DNA from: Lachnospiraceae bacterium | GTDB lineage: Bacteria > Bacillota_A > Clostridia > Lachnospirales > Lachnospiraceae | Assembly (NCBI GenBank): GCA_017416505.1 | Contig: JAFQCI010000065.1 | Span: forward strand, 1 to 6,702 | Length of the DNA stretch: 6,702 bases | Reading direction: 5' to 3' | Shown: in pieces, positions 5,943 to 6,702 of the stretch | Numbering within the stretch: position 1 is the first letter of the stretch | Layout: every line of letters starts with the position of its first letter | Program-made: the position numbers and the translations under genes | Notes under the pieces: model-generated | What the model was told of the DNA's origin: nothing | Databases searched by the model: none | What the model saw: the letters and a program-made list of their open reading frames with translations, nothing else

Positions 5943-6494
5943 ATGTTAGAGCATAGAGTAATTGAACATTGTGCTCCTACATTGGCAGGAATCAAAAGTG
6001 GAAATCTTTTTCGGTATCGGTTTTCAATGAAAGAAAATGTTTTGCAGGAACTGGAGGAAATTAATTTAAAATTGAATGTACGAGGTGTTTATTTAGAGGC
6101 GGTACGATGGGAAGAAGATGCCGTGTTGATTTATACCTATCGGAAAAGTCACCTGGAAAGAGAATTAAGGCAGGATGGTGTTCATGAATTACTTGGAGAG
6201 TATGGATATCCGGATTGTGAAGTGAAAAATTGCTTGGAACATTTAAAAAAGCGGCTTTGTCATTATGATAGTTTTCCACATGAGATAGGTGTGTTTTTGG
6301 GATATCCCTTGGAGGATGTAAAGGGATTTATCAGCCATAAAGGAAAGGAATGCAAATACAGCGGCTTATGGAAGGTGTATTCCAATGAGCAGGAAACCAG
6401 AAAATTGTTTGAAAAAATCAAGAAATGCACTTTGACTTATTCTAAAATGTTTGCCAATGGAAGAAGTATTTCGCAAATGACAGTAAAAAAATGA
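5943..6494 (+). CDS. DUF3793 family protein
   Basis: The 183-residue soluble protein matches the DUF3793 family as I know it: an N-terminal HCAPTLAGIKSGNLF (9-23), a central FPHEIGVFLGYPLEDVKGFI (111-130) and a late GLWKVY (141-146), followed by a Cys/Tyr-containing KKCTLTY (160-166) and NGRS (172-175). His9 and Cys10, H113 with E114, and Cys162 are the candidates for metal or cofactor contacts, but no mechanism is known to me. There is no signal peptide or membrane segment. Genes of this family commonly sit next to flavodoxin or iron-related genes in Clostridia. The 15-base spacing here repeats that pattern and suggests a role in flavodoxin loading, redox partnering or iron response. The family assignment is strong and the function is unknown. 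Confidence 0.9.
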   Translation: MLEHRVIEHCAPTLAGIKSGNLFRYRFSMKENVLQELEEINLKLNVRGVYLEAVRWEEDAVLIYTYRKSHLERELRQDGVHELLGEYGYPDCEVKNCLEHLKKRLCHYDSFPHEIGVFLGYPLEDVKGFISHKGKECKYSGLWKVYSNEQETRKLFEKIKKCTLTYSKMFANGRSISQMTVKK

Positions 6495-6500
6495 TTTTAG

Positions 6501-6548
6501 GAGGGAATTCGCAACTGTTCACACGTGAACAGTTACGGGACTTCCTTT
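6501..6548 (+). terminator. Possible terminator of the flavodoxin operon built on repeat copy 3
   Basis: AACTGTTCAC (6513-6522) pairs perfectly with GTGAACAGTT (6525-6534) around AC. An outer stem GAGGGAA (6501-6507) with TTCCTTT (6542-6548), two of its pairs being G-U, closes a longer hairpin. The T-run is short and partly within the stem, so termination would be weak. It begins just 6 bases after the DUF3793 stop, and its inner stem is another copy of the dispersed palindrome. Confidence 0.4.
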
Positions 6549-6684
6549 ATAATACTTAACAGTTACTGTACAGACAGCACCAAAACACTTGCTGTTTTGG
6601 TGCGTAAGAACGTGATTCAGGTGTTCGCAGGCTCCTTTTGCGAAGCAAAACTTTAAATGAGCCTGCGAATCGTTACTGTTCACG
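6524..6684. repeat. MITE-like or REP-like non-coding element with 14-bp terminal inverted repeats
   Basis: CGTGAACAGTTACG (6524-6537) and CGTTACTGTTCACG (6671-6684) are inverted copies with one mismatch, bounding about 161 bp. Between them lie a perfect 11-bp hairpin (6577-6587 with 6593-6603, loop CTTGC), another 11-bp stem (6624-6634 with 6659-6669) that holds a nested TTTTGC/GCAAAA hairpin, and the small palindrome ACAGT-T-ACTGT (6559-6569). There is no reading frame of note and no transposase. Each terminal repeat is also half of a local palindrome. The folded layout suggests a mobile or dispersed structured repeat. No target duplication was identified. Confidence 0.5.
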
Positions 6685-6702
6685 AGGTACGAGTGTACAG
6701 TA
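6674..6702. repeat. Dispersed palindromic repeat, copy 4, cut by the window end
   Basis: TACTGTTCAC (6674-6683) pairs with GTGTACAGTA (6693-6702) with one mismatch around a 9-base loop. The window stops at the right arm, so the palindrome may extend further. It overlaps the right terminal repeat of the 6524-6684 element. Confidence 0.55.

Noticed and set aside
6513..6702. CRISPR array from the repeated palindromes
   Set aside because: There are only two nearby copies, in differing versions, with no regular spacers and no cas genes.

Overview
The window looks like a piece of a low-GC, Gram-positive chromosome from the Clostridia, most likely a motile Lachnospiraceae-type gut anaerobe. The grounds are strong AGGAGG-type ribosome binding sites, AT-rich codon use, a chemoreceptor, and the pairing of a short-chain flavodoxin with a DUF3793 protein, which I know mainly from that group. 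This is recognition of families and style; no search was run.

Layout, left to right. Bases 1-258 carry no gene: they hold the end of an upstream terminator (with a CAGCA tandem repeat), a second hairpin-plus-T-run, and the leader of the first gene. Bases 259-1752 encode a six-TM methyl-accepting chemotaxis protein, followed by a dispersed palindromic repeat and a bulged intrinsic terminator. A good sigma-A promoter (1990-2018) then starts an AT-rich two-gene unit: an ABC/AAA_15-type ATPase (2080-3486) and an overlapping second gene that starts at TTG 3476 and is broken near 3600 (3476-3939). This unit resembles two-gene ATPase-plus-effector defence modules (the AbiL/RloB and PARIS style). With its second gene broken it is probably a remnant. 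It is the best candidate here for an unusual system.

A GT2 glycosyltransferase with a TPR-like tail lies on the minus strand (4960-3959), convergent with the broken gene at a gap of only 19 bp. Its leader carries a 17-bp-arm inverted repeat just downstream of a predicted promoter. The 535-bp divergent gap (4961-5495) also holds a copy of the palindromic repeat inside a 9-bp direct duplication. A flavodoxin (5496-5927) and a DUF3793 gene (5943-6494) then form a tight operon, probably for low-potential electron transfer.

The right end (6495-6702) has no gene. It is a dense set of hairpins, including two more copies of the palindrome that act as near-perfect 14-bp terminal inverted repeats of a ~161-bp element, so it looks like a MITE-like or REP-like non-coding repeat. 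The CTGTTCA...TGAACAG palindrome occurs four times in this window, always between genes.
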